Assembly (NCBI RefSeq): GCF_013366375.1
Contig: NZ_JABWMJ010000002.1
Coordinates: 248,001 to 312,000, forward strand
Direction of reading: 5' to 3'
Source of the DNA: Rhizobacter koreensis
GTDB lineage: Bacteria; Pseudomonadota; Gammaproteobacteria; Burkholderiales; Burkholderiaceae_C
DNA length: 64,000 nucleotides
Shown here: positions 1 to 8,391 of the stretch, one piece after another
Position numbering within the stretch: position 1 is the stretch's first letter
Layout: every line of letters begins with the position of its first letter
The notes under the pieces: generated by a model
The model's input: only the letters and a program-made list of their open reading frames with translations
What the model was told of the DNA's origin: nothing
The model's database searches: none
Program-made: the position numbers and the translations under genes

Positions 1-2
1 TG

Positions 3-341
3 CTCGCGCCGACCGGCGCGCTGATCGGCCAGGGGCTCGGCGAATCGGTCGGCCTCATCACCGACGGCCGCTTCTCGGGCGGCACCTGGGGCATGGTGGT
101 CGGCCACGTCGCGCCGGAGGCGTATGCCGGCGGGACGATCGCACTGGTGCAGGAAGGCGACTCGATCACCATCGACGCCAACACCCTCACGCTGCAGCTC
201 AACGTAGACGACGCCGAGATCGAGCGCCGACGTGCCACCTGGACGCCGCCGCCGCCGCGCTACACGCGCGGCGTGCTGGCCAAGTTCGCCCGCAACGCGT
301 CGAGCGCGAGCACCGGCGCGGTGCTCGACGCGGACCGCTGA
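3..341 (+). CDS. ilvD: Dihydroxy-acid dehydratase, C-terminal fragment
   Basis: This is the last 112 residues of an IlvD/Edd-family dehydratase, cut by the window start. IlvD converts 2,3-dihydroxy acids to 2-keto acids in valine, leucine and isoleucine synthesis and carries an iron-sulfur cluster in the cytoplasm. The fragment shows the family's C-terminal block: [23 protein letters not shown]-type residues (about 18-40 of the fragment), a Gly/Ile-rich barrel ([17 protein letters not shown]) and the closing ERRRATW segment. The gene ends in TGA at 339-341. The N-terminal cluster cysteines lie outside the window. The family call is secure. Edd (phosphogluconate dehydratase) is the alternative, but its C-terminal end usually differs. 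Confidence 0.9.
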   Translation, partial: LAPTGALIGQGLGESVGLITDGRFSGGTWGMVVGHVAPEAYAGGTIALVQEGDSITIDANTLTLQLNVDDAEIERRRATWTPPPPRYTRGVLAKFARNASSASTGAVLDADR

Positions 342-389
342 TCGACGTTGCGCCGGCGGCTCAAGCCTGCCGGCGCGATGACGACGCCC

Positions 390-671
390 TCAGGGACGCG
401 CCTTCTTCGAATCGCGGGTCGAGCGCGTGTCGAGGCCGAGCGATGCCAGGTTCTCGCGCCGCCGCTTGGCCTTGCGCTCCTCGTCGCGCTTCATCTCGCG
501 GCGCTTGTTGAGGCCCGACGCGTCGGAGAACCACCACCAGAGCACCGCGAGCGCGAACGGGACGCAGAACTTCCAGAGGTCGCCGGTGAGATTCCACGTC
601 CACGCCCCGAACGGACCGACGCCCGCCAGGTTGAGGACGATCAGCAGGACTCCGACGGCGACGAACAGCAT
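390..671 (-). CDS. Small Trp-rich membrane protein (TIGR04438-like)
   Basis: A 93-residue protein with one hydrophobic segment at the N-terminus (MLFVAVGVLLIVLNLAGVG), a second Trp-rich one (about residues 32-49, ending LWWWFSDASG), and then a very basic tail with the KRREMKRDEERKAKRRRENL pattern. This arrangement matches the family described as small Trp-rich protein, known from Burkholderiales and of unknown function. The ATG at 671 is chosen because GAGGAG lies 7-8 bases upstream. A longer in-frame reading to 878 would add a low-complexity basic stretch and overlap the next gene. The protein is probably in the inner membrane with the charged tail in the cytoplasm. It is convergent with ilvD and divergent from the polymerase-domain gene. 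Confidence 0.75.
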   Translation of the reverse strand: MLFVAVGVLLIVLNLAGVGPFGAWTWNLTGDLWKFCVPFALAVLWWWFSDASGLNKRREMKRDEERKAKRRRENLASLGLDTRSTRDSKKARP

Positions 672-823
672 GGGCGGTCTCCTCGCTCGGGCGCCGGCCG
701 CGCGACGCGGGTCGGCCCGTGCCGCCCCGGGCGCCAGGGCTTGCCGATGGTAGCGGCTGAGCTCCGACGCGAACGCCAACGATTTGGCGGAATGGCGCGC
801 GGCGGCATCGGCGAGCCGGCGCG

Positions 824-1858
824 ATGAGCGAGCGCGCGCGCGGGCCCGCCACCCGGAACCAGCATCCTTCGAAGGCATCGGGCGCGCCGCGTGCGCCGGC
901 GAAGAAGAAGCCAGCCAGCGCCGGGCCGACGCTGCAGATCCCCGCCGGCAAGGACGTCCGCATCGACGTCCAGGGCCGCACTCTCCGTCTGACCAACCTC
1001 GACAAGCCGTTCTGGCCCGAGCTCGGCGTCACCAAGCGGGACCTGCTGCAGTACTACGCCGACGTCGCTCCGGCGCTGCTGCCGCACCTGGCCGACCGCG
1101 CGATGGTCATGAAGCGCTACCCGGACGGCGCCGCCGGCGAACCGTTCTTCATGAAGCGGGCACCCTCGCCGCGCCCCGAGTGGATCGAAACCTGCTCGAT
1201 CGCGCACGCTTCGGGCAACGTGATCGACTTCCCGATGGTGCAGGACCTCGCGTCACTGCTCTGGGTGGTCAACCTCGGCTGTATCGATCTCAATCCCTGG
1301 TACGCGCGCTGCGACGACGTCGACCGGCCCGACTACCTGCACTTCGATCTCGACCCGGTGCCGGAGGCGACGTACGCGGCGGTGGTCGAGACGGCGCAGC
1401 TCGTGCGCACCGCCTTGGTCGGGCTCGGCATGCAGCCGATCGTCAAGACCACCGGCTCGCGCGGCCTGCACGTCTACGTGCCGATCGTGCACGGGCCGAC
1501 GCAGAAGGACGTCTGGCGCTTCGCCAAGCAGTTCGCGGTCGGCATGGCGGCGCTTCGCCCCGACGTCGTGACCGCCGAGTACCGCATCGCCAAGCGCCCG
1601 GCCGGCCGGGTGCTCGTCGACTACAACCAGAACGCGTGGGGCCGCACGCTCGCGTCGGCTTACTCGCCGCGCCCGCGGCCGCGCGCGACCGTGTCGGCGC
1701 CGATCACCTGGGCCGAGCTCGACGCCGGCGCGCAGATCGACGACTTCGACATCGCGAACATGCCCGCGCGCATCGCCGCGGTCGGCGACCTGTGGGCGCC
1801 CTTGCTGGACCCGGTACAGCGATTCGACTTCCGACGTCTGCTCGGCGCGAGCGGCTGA
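824..1858 (+). CDS. Stand-alone LigD-type primase-polymerase domain protein
   Basis: A 344-residue protein made of the LigD polymerase (PolDom, archaeo-eukaryotic primase fold) domain after a basic, Pro/Ala-rich leader of about 40 residues. In bacterial non-homologous end joining, this domain adds nucleotides at double-strand breaks. Seen: the start motif LTNLDKPFWPELG (about 56-68), KRYPDG, the metal-binding pair in HFDLDP (His173, Asp175, Asp177) and the nucleotide-contact motif TTGSRGLHVYVPI. No ligase or phosphoesterase domain follows, and no Ku or LigD ligase gene lies in the window, so a partner elsewhere is inferred. The gene precedes the alkylation-repair pair with an 86-base gap. The start is uncertain because no clear ribosome site precedes ATG 824. 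Confidence 0.85.
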   Translation: MSERARGPATRNQHPSKASGAPRAPAKKKPASAGPTLQIPAGKDVRIDVQGRTLRLTNLDKPFWPELGVTKRDLLQYYADVAPALLPHLADRAMVMKRYPDGAAGEPFFMKRAPSPRPEWIETCSIAHASGNVIDFPMVQDLASLLWVVNLGCIDLNPWYARCDDVDRPDYLHFDLDPVPEATYAAVVETAQLVRTALVGLGMQPIVKTTGSRGLHVYVPIVHGPTQKDVWRFAKQFAVGMAALRPDVVTAEYRIAKRPAGRVLVDYNQNAWGRTLASAYSPRPRPRATVSAPITWAELDAGAQIDDFDIANMPARIAAVGDLWAPLLDPVQRFDFRRLLGASG

Positions 1859-1944
1859 CCGCCTGCGCACACGGTCGCCGCAGCCCTCGGCGACATGTCC
1901 GGATCCGGCGAGTCGCGCACGGGACACTGCCGATAATTCGGGCC

Positions 1945-3411
1945 ATGACGCTCGACGACGACTCGGCCTACCGCGCGCTGCTGGCGCGCGACGCGCGTTT
2001 CGACGGGCACTGGTTCGTCGGCGTCACCTCGACCGGCGTCTACTGCCGGCCGATCTGCCGGGTGCGCACGCCGCTGCGGCGCAACTGCCGCTTCTTCGAC
2101 AGCGCGGCGCAGGCCGAGGCGGCGGCGTTCCGGCCGTGCCTGAAATGCCGCCCGGAACTCGCCCCGGGGCATCGACCGGCCTGGAGCGTGATGGACGCCT
2201 CGCAGACGCTGGCGCGGCAGGCCGCCGACACGCTCGACGCCGCCGATCCGGACGACGGTGCGCCGTCGATGGCGGCGCTCGCCGCGCGCCTTGGCGTGAG
2301 CGACCGCCACCTGCGCCGGATCTTCGCGGCCGAGCATGGCGTGACACCGCTGCAGTACCTGCAGACGCGGCGCCTGCTGCTCGCCAAGCAGCTGCTCACC
2401 GACACGGCCCTGCCGGTTGCCGACGTGGCACTGGCCAGCGGCTTCAACAGCCTGCGTCGCTTCAACGCCGCGTTCGCCGAGCGCTATCGCATGCAACCCA
2501 CGCGACTGCGGCACAGCGCCGCCGCACCGTCCGAGGCGCCGACGGCCGGCGTGACGATCCGCCTCGCGTACCGGCCCCCCTATGACGTCGCCGGCGTGCT
2601 CGGCTTCGTCGCCGCGCGCGCCATTGCCGGCGTCGAGACGGTGACCGGCCGCACGATCCGGCGCACGCTGCGCGCCGGCGCGGTCGATGCGGCGCCCGGC
2701 TGGATCGAGGTCGCGTTCGCCGCCGATGCCGGCGCGCTGCGCGTGACGTTCGCGCCGACCCTGCGTCCGGCGCGCGTCGCCGCGATGGTGCGCCGCTGGC
2801 TCGACCTCGACGCCGCACCGGCGATCATCGACGCCGCGCTCGACGGGCTGGGCGGCGCGTCTGGGACGCGCCTGCCGGGCTGCCCCGATCCATTCGAGCT
2901 CGCCGTGCGCGCCGTGCTCGGCCAGCAGGTCAGGGTCGCTGCCGCGCGCACGCTGGCGCGGCGGCTCGTCGAGCGCTTCGGCAGCGATCTGGCGACGCCG
3001 TGGCCCGGCGTCGTCCGCGCATTTCCGGCGCCGGCCAGCGTCGCCGCGGCTGGCCGCGACGGCGTCGCATCGCTCGGCGTGATCGGAACGCGCGCAGCGA
3101 CCATCGTGGACCTGGCGCGCCGCTGGGCCGAGATCGAGCCACTGTTCGCGCCCTCGGCGCGACCCGAGCCGCTGCTCACCGCCTTGCGCGAGACGTCCGG
3201 CGTCGGCGCCTGGACCGCGAACTACATCGCGATGCGCGGGCTCGGCTGGACCGACGCATTCCCACCGGGCGACGTCGCCGCGCTGAAGGCGCTGCGCGCG
3301 CGCTTCGGCGATGCGCCGCCGCGCGTGCTCGAAGCACACGCCGATGTGTGGCGCCCATGGCGCGCCTACGCGCTGATGCGCCTCTGGAACCCTGGGGAGG
3401 AGACCCGATGA
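1945..3411 (+). CDS. Ada-AlkA fusion: DNA-3-methyladenine glycosylase with Ada regulator domain
   Basis: A 488-residue three-part alkylation repair protein. Residues 1-75 are an Ada metal-binding domain, with Cys34 (in TGVYCRPIC), Cys38, Cys65 and Cys68 at the zinc/methyl-acceptor positions. Residues 85-190 are an AraC-type helix-turn-helix with GFNSLRRFNAAFAERY. The rest is an AlkA-like glycosylase: N-terminal AlkA domain, helix-hairpin-helix SGVGAWTANYIAMRGLG and catalytic Asp443 in FPPGDVAAL. Known members excise 3-methyladenine and related bases, while the Ada part senses methyl-phosphotriesters and can activate transcription. ATG 1945 starts the Ada domain directly; the same frame is open upstream but reads as noise inside the previous gene. 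The stop overlaps the next start (ATGA), so the pair is coupled. Confidence 0.9.
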   Translation: MTLDDDSAYRALLARDARFDGHWFVGVTSTGVYCRPICRVRTPLRRNCRFFDSAAQAEAAAFRPCLKCRPELAPGHRPAWSVMDASQTLARQAADTLDAADPDDGAPSMAALAARLGVSDRHLRRIFAAEHGVTPLQYLQTRRLLLAKQLLTDTALPVADVALASGFNSLRRFNAAFAERYRMQPTRLRHSAAAPSEAPTAGVTIRLAYRPPYDVAGVLGFVAARAIAGVETVTGRTIRRTLRAGAVDAAPGWIEVAFAADAGALRVTFAPTLRPARVAAMVRRWLDLDAAPAIIDAALDGLGGASGTRLPGCPDPFELAVRAVLGQQVRVAAARTLARRLVERFGSDLATPWPGVVRAFPAPASVAAAGRDGVASLGVIGTRAATIVDLARRWAEIEPLFAPSARPEPLLTALRETSGVGAWTANYIAMRGLGWTDAFPPGDVAALKALRARFGDAPPRVLEAHADVWRPWRAYALMRLWNPGEETR

Positions 3412-3944
3412 GCTTCGCGATCGATTTCGTCCGTGGCGGCTGCAGCGCGCAGGCCCGCCATGCGTCGCCGCTCGGCAGCATCCTGCTCGCCCGCACGCCG
3501 CGAGGGCTTGCCGGCGCCTGGTTCGAAGGCCAGAAGCACCACCCGCCGACGTTCGACGCGCCGACGAACCCCGACGACCCGTTGCTGCGTACGGCGATCC
3601 AGCAACTGGCCGAGTACTTTGCCGGCTCGCGCTCGAGGTTCGACGTCGCGCTCGATGCCGCCGGCACTCCGTTCCAGCGCGCGGTCTGGGCGGTGCTCGC
3701 CGACGTCGAGCCAGGGCGGACGTGCAGTTACGCCGAGGTCGCGCGCCGCGTCGGCCGTCCTTCCGCGGTGCGCGCGGTCGCTGCCGCGATCGGCCGCAAC
3801 CCGCTCTCGATCATCGTGCCCTGTCATCGAGTGGTCGGAAGCGACGGCGCGCTCACCGGCTACGCCGGCGGCATCGACCGCAAGACCGCGCTGCTCGCGC
3901 TCGAGCGGCAGCGGTTTGGAGAGGACGGCGGGCGCGCGTCGTGA
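3408..3944 (+). CDS. ogt: Methylated-DNA-protein-cysteine S-methyltransferase
   Basis: A 178-residue suicide repair enzyme that moves the methyl group from O6-methylguanine in DNA to its own cysteine. The active site IIVPCHRVVGSDGALTGYAGG is intact, with Cys139. The upstream winged-helix part contains TPFQRAVWAVLADVEPGRTCSYAEVARRVG and the arginine-finger region RAVAAAIGRNP. The length suits Ogt (about 170 residues). The start ATG 3408 overlaps the stop of the Ada-AlkA gene by four bases and has GGGGAGGAG just upstream, so it is part of a two-gene alkylation-response operon. The Ada domain of the partner is the obvious candidate regulator, but no operator was identified. Confidence 0.92.
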   Translation: MSFAIDFVRGGCSAQARHASPLGSILLARTPRGLAGAWFEGQKHHPPTFDAPTNPDDPLLRTAIQQLAEYFAGSRSRFDVALDAAGTPFQRAVWAVLADVEPGRTCSYAEVARRVGRPSAVRAVAAAIGRNPLSIIVPCHRVVGSDGALTGYAGGIDRKTALLALERQRFGEDGGRAS

Positions 3945-4103
3945 CCCTGCCGGGCACCGCACCCAAGGGCTGCCCGGGTGAGCGCGGTGCGGACGCCGCA
4001 GCACGTCGGTGTGGGCCGGGGACCGTCCTCCGCGCTTGAGTGCTCGCCGAGGCGAGGCGTCGCTGGCACCAGCCGCCCGACGCCTGGCGCGCTATCGGCC
4101 CGC

Positions 4104-4526
4104 CTAGAAACCCTGCCGCAGCAGGTACCAGCGCCACTTCGGGATGCGATGGAACCCGAGCGTGCCGGGCATCCCCGCGACCGGGGTTCCCTGCGCCATC
4201 TCGAGCGTGATGGAGCGGCTCGCGTCGGCGCTCGGTTCGCAGCGCCAGTTGCGTCCGTCCTGGATCACGCAATTCGAGAGCTTGCCCGAGGGTTCGCTGC
4301 CGCCGACGATCCAGAACACGACTTCGCCGTGCGGCTTGAGCGCCCGGAAGCGGTAGCGCGGTGCGGCGGCGAGCTTGCCGGTGCAGCGCTCGCCAGCCCA
4401 TTCGCCGCCGATGCAGCGCACGGTAAAGATGGTGCGCTCGTCCTGCATGGTCAGGAAATCCGACGCCCACGCGGCGAGCACGAGACCCGCCAGCACGACC
4501 CCTACGCCCAGCCAGACCCGCTTCAA
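4104..4526 (-). CDS. Small single-span membrane protein, unknown function
   Basis: I do not recognise this family. As read from the TTG at 4526, it is about 140 residues: one N-terminal membrane segment (VWLGVGVVLAGLVLAAWASDFL), then a periplasmic-looking domain with conserved-looking cysteines (VRCIGGEWAGERCTGKL, NCVIQDGRNWRCEPS). The four cysteines could form two disulfides. TTG is preferred because GGGGAGG stands six bases before it, while the longer reading (to 4685) adds a Pro/Arg-rich stretch that looks non-coding. It ends with the hydrophobic GFHRIPKWRWYLLRQGF. It is convergent with ogt and divergent from the sugar-transferase gene. Confidence 0.55.
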   Translation of the reverse strand: MKRVWLGVGVVLAGLVLAAWASDFLTMQDERTIFTVRCIGGEWAGERCTGKLAAAPRYRFRALKPHGEVVFWIVGGSEPSGKLSNCVIQDGRNWRCEPSADASRSITLEMAQGTPVAGMPGTLGFHRIPKWRWYLLRQGF

Positions 4527-4841
4527 GCGCTGCCTCCCCGACCGGCGGCGTTGGCGCCGGCGCGGCGATTGTGCCCGTGCGCCAGCCTCATAGAGCAGGG
4601 TTGACGTCAGCGGCAAATGGCGCGACAAAGGCGGTCCGCCGTGCGCGTGGCTGGGCGCCCGTCCTCCTGCCATGGATCCGAACATACCGTTACTGCTTCA
4701 CGAACGCGCGTCGGCCCGCCCAGCGGTGTTCTACGGCGTCATCTGGAGCCGATACATTTGCGGTCCCCGCCGTGTGGCGCCACGTTCGGCCGGCCCGGCT
4801 GTGTGGAGGCCCGCAACGGTCTGCTCCTGCGGGGACGCGAC
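4527..4841. other. Divergent intergenic region, 315 bases
   Basis: This spacer separates the small minus-strand membrane protein from the first gene of the XrtA polysaccharide locus, so it should hold promoters for both. A TTGACG hexamer occurs near 4602 on the plus strand, but no good -10 follows at 16-18 bases. No sigma-54 consensus, hairpin terminator or open reading frame of convincing composition was found. Confidence 0.4.
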
Positions 4842-6230
4842 ATGTCAATGATCCGTGTCTTCAATCATTACCTGAGACGACAGACGCTGCTGCAGGTCCT
4901 GCTCGACCTGGGGCTCATCGCGCTGTCGGTCATCGGCATCCACCTGCTGCATCCGCAAGACCCCACGCTGCTGGTGCCCTCCGCGGCCGCGCATGGTCTG
5001 CTGCTCTCGGCGTGCCTGCTCGTCGTCAACACGGCCTCGGGCCTCTACCAGCCGACGCGTCGTCGCTCGCTCAACCACTCGGTTGCCCGCGCGTCGTTGA
5101 CGCTCATCCTCATGCTCGCGGCGACCTACCTGATCTTCGGGCTCGCGCAGGGGAACTTCGATGCGCTGAGCAGCGCCGAATGGGTCGCGATGCTGTGCGT
5201 CGCCGGCATCGTCGCGCATCGCGTCTATGCCGCGCACGCCGATGTGCCGTCGCGACCGCCGGCACGCGTGCTGATCTTCGGCTCGGGCGAAGCCGCGCAG
5301 ATGGTCGGCCAGACGCTGCGCGAGTGCGATCCGCAGGCGCGCGTCGTCGGCTACTTCCCCGGCCCCAACGAAACCGGCAGCGTGATCCCCGAAGCCGAGT
5401 TGCTGCGAGGGCGCGGTTCGCTGCGCGAGTGTGCGGTCGAGCTCGGCGTCGACGAGATCGTGGTCGCGCTCGCCGAACGGCGCGGCGGCAGCATGCCGCT
5501 GCGCGAACTGCTCGACTGCAAGGTCGGCGGCATCCGCGTGACCGATCTGGCGGGCTATTTCGAGAAGATGCTCTGCCAGATCCGCATCGACCACGTGCGC
5601 GCCGGCTGGCTGATCTTCGGCGACGGCTTCCAGCAGGGCACCTACCGGAGCATGGTCAAGCGCGCCTTCGACGTGCTGTGCGCCGGCATCCTGCTCATCG
5701 TTTCGCTGCCGATGATGGTGCTCACCGCGGTCGCGATCAAGCTCGAGAGCCGCGGCCCGGTGTTCTATCGCCAGGAGCGCGTCGGGCTCAACGGCAGCAC
5801 GTTCCGCGTGCTCAAGTTCCGCAGCATGCGCGTCGACGCCGAGACCGACGGCAAGCCGCGGTGGGCCGCCGCGCAGGACTCCCGCGTCACCCGCGTCGGG
5901 GCGATCATCCGGCGCTTCCGCATCGACGAGATCCCGCAGCTGCTCAACGTCTTCGAAGGCGACATGAGCATGGTCGGGCCACGCCCGGAACGGCCCTTCT
6001 TCGTCGAGCAGCTCACCGAGCAGATTCCGTATTACGCGCTGCGCCACAGCGTCAAGCCCGGCGTCACCGGCTGGGCACAGGTGCGTTATCAGTACGGCTC
6101 GACCGTCGCCGATTCGCTCGAAAAGCTCCAGTACGACCTCTACTACGTCAAGAACCACACGCTGTTTCTCGACATGGTGATCCTGTTCGAGACCGTGGGC
6201 GTCGTGCTGTCCGGCAAAGGCGCTCGTTGA
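4842..6230 (+). CDS. XrtA-system undecaprenyl-phosphate sugar transferase (TIGR03013-like)
   Basis: A 462-residue polyisoprenyl-phosphate hexose-1-phosphate transferase. It should start the repeat unit by moving a sugar phosphate from a nucleotide sugar to undecaprenyl phosphate at the inner membrane. Several N-terminal membrane segments (about 12-120) are followed by a CoA-binding-like domain (LIFGSGEAAQMVGQTLRE) and the C-terminal catalytic domain: KRAFDVLCAGILLIVSLPMM, SRGPVFYRQERVGLNG, FRSMRVDAE, RVGAIIRRFRIDEIPQLLNVFEGDMSMVGPRPERP and KPGVTGWAQVRYQYG. The length and domain order fit the PEP-CTERM-associated subfamily. ATG 4842 is chosen because it opens directly into the first membrane helix after GGGGACGCGAC; a longer in-frame start to 4617 adds low-complexity residues. 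It heads the prsK-prsR-prsT group. Confidence 0.9.
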   Translation: MSMIRVFNHYLRRQTLLQVLLDLGLIALSVIGIHLLHPQDPTLLVPSAAAHGLLLSACLLVVNTASGLYQPTRRRSLNHSVARASLTLILMLAATYLIFGLAQGNFDALSSAEWVAMLCVAGIVAHRVYAAHADVPSRPPARVLIFGSGEAAQMVGQTLRECDPQARVVGYFPGPNETGSVIPEAELLRGRGSLRECAVELGVDEIVVALAERRGGSMPLRELLDCKVGGIRVTDLAGYFEKMLCQIRIDHVRAGWLIFGDGFQQGTYRSMVKRAFDVLCAGILLIVSLPMMVLTAVAIKLESRGPVFYRQERVGLNGSTFRVLKFRSMRVDAETDGKPRWAAAQDSRVTRVGAIIRRFRIDEIPQLLNVFEGDMSMVGPRPERPFFVEQLTEQIPYYALRHSVKPGVTGWAQVRYQYGSTVADSLEKLQYDLYYVKNHTLFLDMVILFETVGVVLSGKGAR

Positions 6231-6285
6231 CCCGTCCGGCGGCGGCGCGCTCGGCGCGCGGATCGTTCGCGCGAATGGCTGGACC

Positions 6286-8391
6286 ATGAAGCCCATCGCC
6301 CTCGACGTGGCCACCTGGAGCGCGCTGCTCGCCGCTCTGGCGTACTCCGCGTTCGGCCTGCGCCTGCTGTGGACCTACGGCCGGCGCAGCCTCGAGTCGA
6401 CGCCCTCGGTGCTGTTCGGCGTCGCCCTTTTCGCGACCGCCCTCTGGGCCTGGCTGAGCGTCGGCGCAAGCCTCGTCGCGGGCGGCTCGCGGTTCCTGGT
6501 GCCGCTCGCCGACGCGCTGCGCTACGCGGCCTGGTTCGCGTTCCTGCTGAGCCTGCTCAAGCCGGTCATCGCGCAGCGCCGCCAGCAGCCCATCGCCAAG
6601 CTGCTGCCCGTCGCGATCGGCCTCGTCGCGCTGCGCCTCGCCGCGCTCGCCGCCGAGCAGTGGTCTCTGAACGGCTCGCAGTGGGCGCGCATCGCGCTGT
6701 TCACCACGCTCGCTCTGCCGGTGGTCGGCCTCCTGCTGGTCGAGCAGTTGTTCCGCAACACCGCCGACGACTCGCGCTGGAACGCGAAGCCGCTCTGCCT
6801 CGCGCTCGGCATCGTCTTCTCGTTCGACATCTACGTGTACTCGCAGGCAGTGCTGTTCGGGCGCGCCGACGACGACGCCGTCTCTATCCGCGGCGCGATC
6901 CACGCGTGCGCGGTGCCGCTGTTGTTCGTCGCCTCCAAGCGGCGCGCCGACTGGATCGCGCGGCTGCAGATCTCGCGCGCCGCCGCGTTCCACTCGACCG
7001 CGCTGGTGATCGCCGGCATCTACCTGCTGATGGTCGCGGCTATGGGCTACTACATCCGCTTCTTCGGCGGCCAGTGGGGCTCGGCTCTGCAGCTCGCCGC
7101 CCTCTTCGTCGCGCTCGCGCTGCTGCTGGTGCTGGCGTTCTCGGGAACGATGCGCTCGCGCCTGCGCGTCTTCGTGCGCAAGCACTTCTTCAGCTATCGC
7201 TACGACTATCGCGAGGAGTGGCTGCGCCTGACCGCCATGCTGTCCGCCAAGAGCACGCCCGCAGAAATGGGCAGCCTCGTGATCCGCGGCCTTGCCGACA
7301 TGGTCGAGAGCCCCGGCGGTGCGCTCTGGACCCAGGCACCCGACCAGCCCGAGTTCGTGCAGACGGCGCGCTGGAACGTGCCCGCTCTCAAGGAGCGCGA
7401 ACTGACCGACTCGCCGTTCGCCACCTTCCTGCGCAGCACCGGGTGGATCGTCGACCTTGAAGGCTGCCGGAGGCACCCCGAGCGCTACTCAGGGCTCGAG
7501 CCGCCGGTCTGGCTCACGCCGGCACAGCCGTTCTGGCTGGTGATCCCGCTGAGCGTCGCCGACGAGCTCATCGGCTTCGTCGCGCTCGCACGGCCGCGGA
7601 CGCCCGTCGACCTGAACTGGGAAGTCACCGACCTCCTGAAGACCGCCAGCCGCCAGGCAGCCGGCTTCCTGGCCCAGATGCGCACCACGGAGGCGCTGCT
7701 CGAGACGCGCAAGTTCGACGCGTTCAACCGGATGTCGGCGTTCGTCGTCCACGATCTCAAGAACATCGTGACGCAGCTGAGCCTCATGATGGCCAACGCC
7801 AAGCGCCTGCACGACAACCCGGAGTTCCAGCAGGACATGCTGGCGACCGTCGAGAACTCGCTCGAGAAGATGCGCCAGCTGATGCTTCAGCTGCGCGAGG
7901 GCGAGGCCCCACCCGGCGGTCAGAGCGGAGTCGACCTGGCGCGCATCCTCGCGCGCATCGGTGCGGTCGCCGCGGCACGCGGCCGAACGGTCGAGCTCGA
8001 GGTGCTCGATCCGGTGATCACGCGCGGCCACGAGGAGCGCATCGAACGGGTGCTCGGGCACGTGGTGCAGAATGCGCTAGACGCGACCGGGGCCGCCGAC
8101 CGCGTCTGGGTCAAGCTGAGTCGGCGCAGCGGCCAGGCACACGTCGAAGTCGGCGACACCGGGGCGGGCATGTCGCAGGAGTACGTGCAGACCCGGCTCT
8201 TCAAGCCGTTCCAGACCACCAAGCCGACGGGCATGGGGATCGGCGCGTACGAGAGTTTCCAGTATGTGCGCGAGCTCGGCGGCAGCATCAGCGTCGACAG
8301 CGAGCTCGGGCGCGGCACCGTGATGACGATCGTGCTGCCCTTGTTCGAATCGCGCCAGCCCTCGGCGCTTGAAATGGCGGGCGCCAAATGA
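6286..8391 (+). CDS. prsK: XrtA/PEP-CTERM system histidine kinase PrsK
   Basis: A 701-residue membrane sensor kinase. About nine membrane segments fill residues 1-290. A GAF-like domain (about 320-460) follows, and then the kinase core: the H-box FVVHDLKNIVTQLSLMMAN with phospho-acceptor His489, N-box VVQNALDA, G1 GDTGAGMS and G2 TGMGIGAYES. This layout matches PrsK (TIGR02916), found only with exosortase A systems. It should phosphorylate PrsR, whose start codon overlaps its stop (ATGA at 8388). In floc-forming betaproteobacteria the PrsK/PrsR/RpoN set controls PEP-CTERM gene expression (established work on Zoogloea-type bacteria). The signal sensed is unknown. Confidence 0.93.
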   Translation: MKPIALDVATWSALLAALAYSAFGLRLLWTYGRRSLESTPSVLFGVALFATALWAWLSVGASLVAGGSRFLVPLADALRYAAWFAFLLSLLKPVIAQRRQQPIAKLLPVAIGLVALRLAALAAEQWSLNGSQWARIALFTTLALPVVGLLLVEQLFRNTADDSRWNAKPLCLALGIVFSFDIYVYSQAVLFGRADDDAVSIRGAIHACAVPLLFVASKRRADWIARLQISRAAAFHSTALVIAGIYLLMVAAMGYYIRFFGGQWGSALQLAALFVALALLLVLAFSGTMRSRLRVFVRKHFFSYRYDYREEWLRLTAMLSAKSTPAEMGSLVIRGLADMVESPGGALWTQAPDQPEFVQTARWNVPALKERELTDSPFATFLRSTGWIVDLEGCRRHPERYSGLEPPVWLTPAQPFWLVIPLSVADELIGFVALARPRTPVDLNWEVTDLLKTASRQAAGFLAQMRTTEALLETRKFDAFNRMSAFVVHDLKNIVTQLSLMMANAKRLHDNPEFQQDMLATVENSLEKMRQLMLQLREGEAPPGGQSGVDLARILARIGAVAAARGRTVELEVLDPVITRGHEERIERVLGHVVQNALDATGAADRVWVKLSRRSGQAHVEVGDTGAGMSQEYVQTRLFKPFQTTKPTGMGIGAYESFQYVRELGGSISVDSELGRGTVMTIVLPLFESRQPSALEMAGAK

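Noticed and set aside
4618-4640. TGGCGCGACAAAGGC as a sigma-54 promoter for the sugar transferase
   Set aside because: The -12 region lacks TTGC and several fixed bases differ; it is much weaker than the site at 16809-16823.
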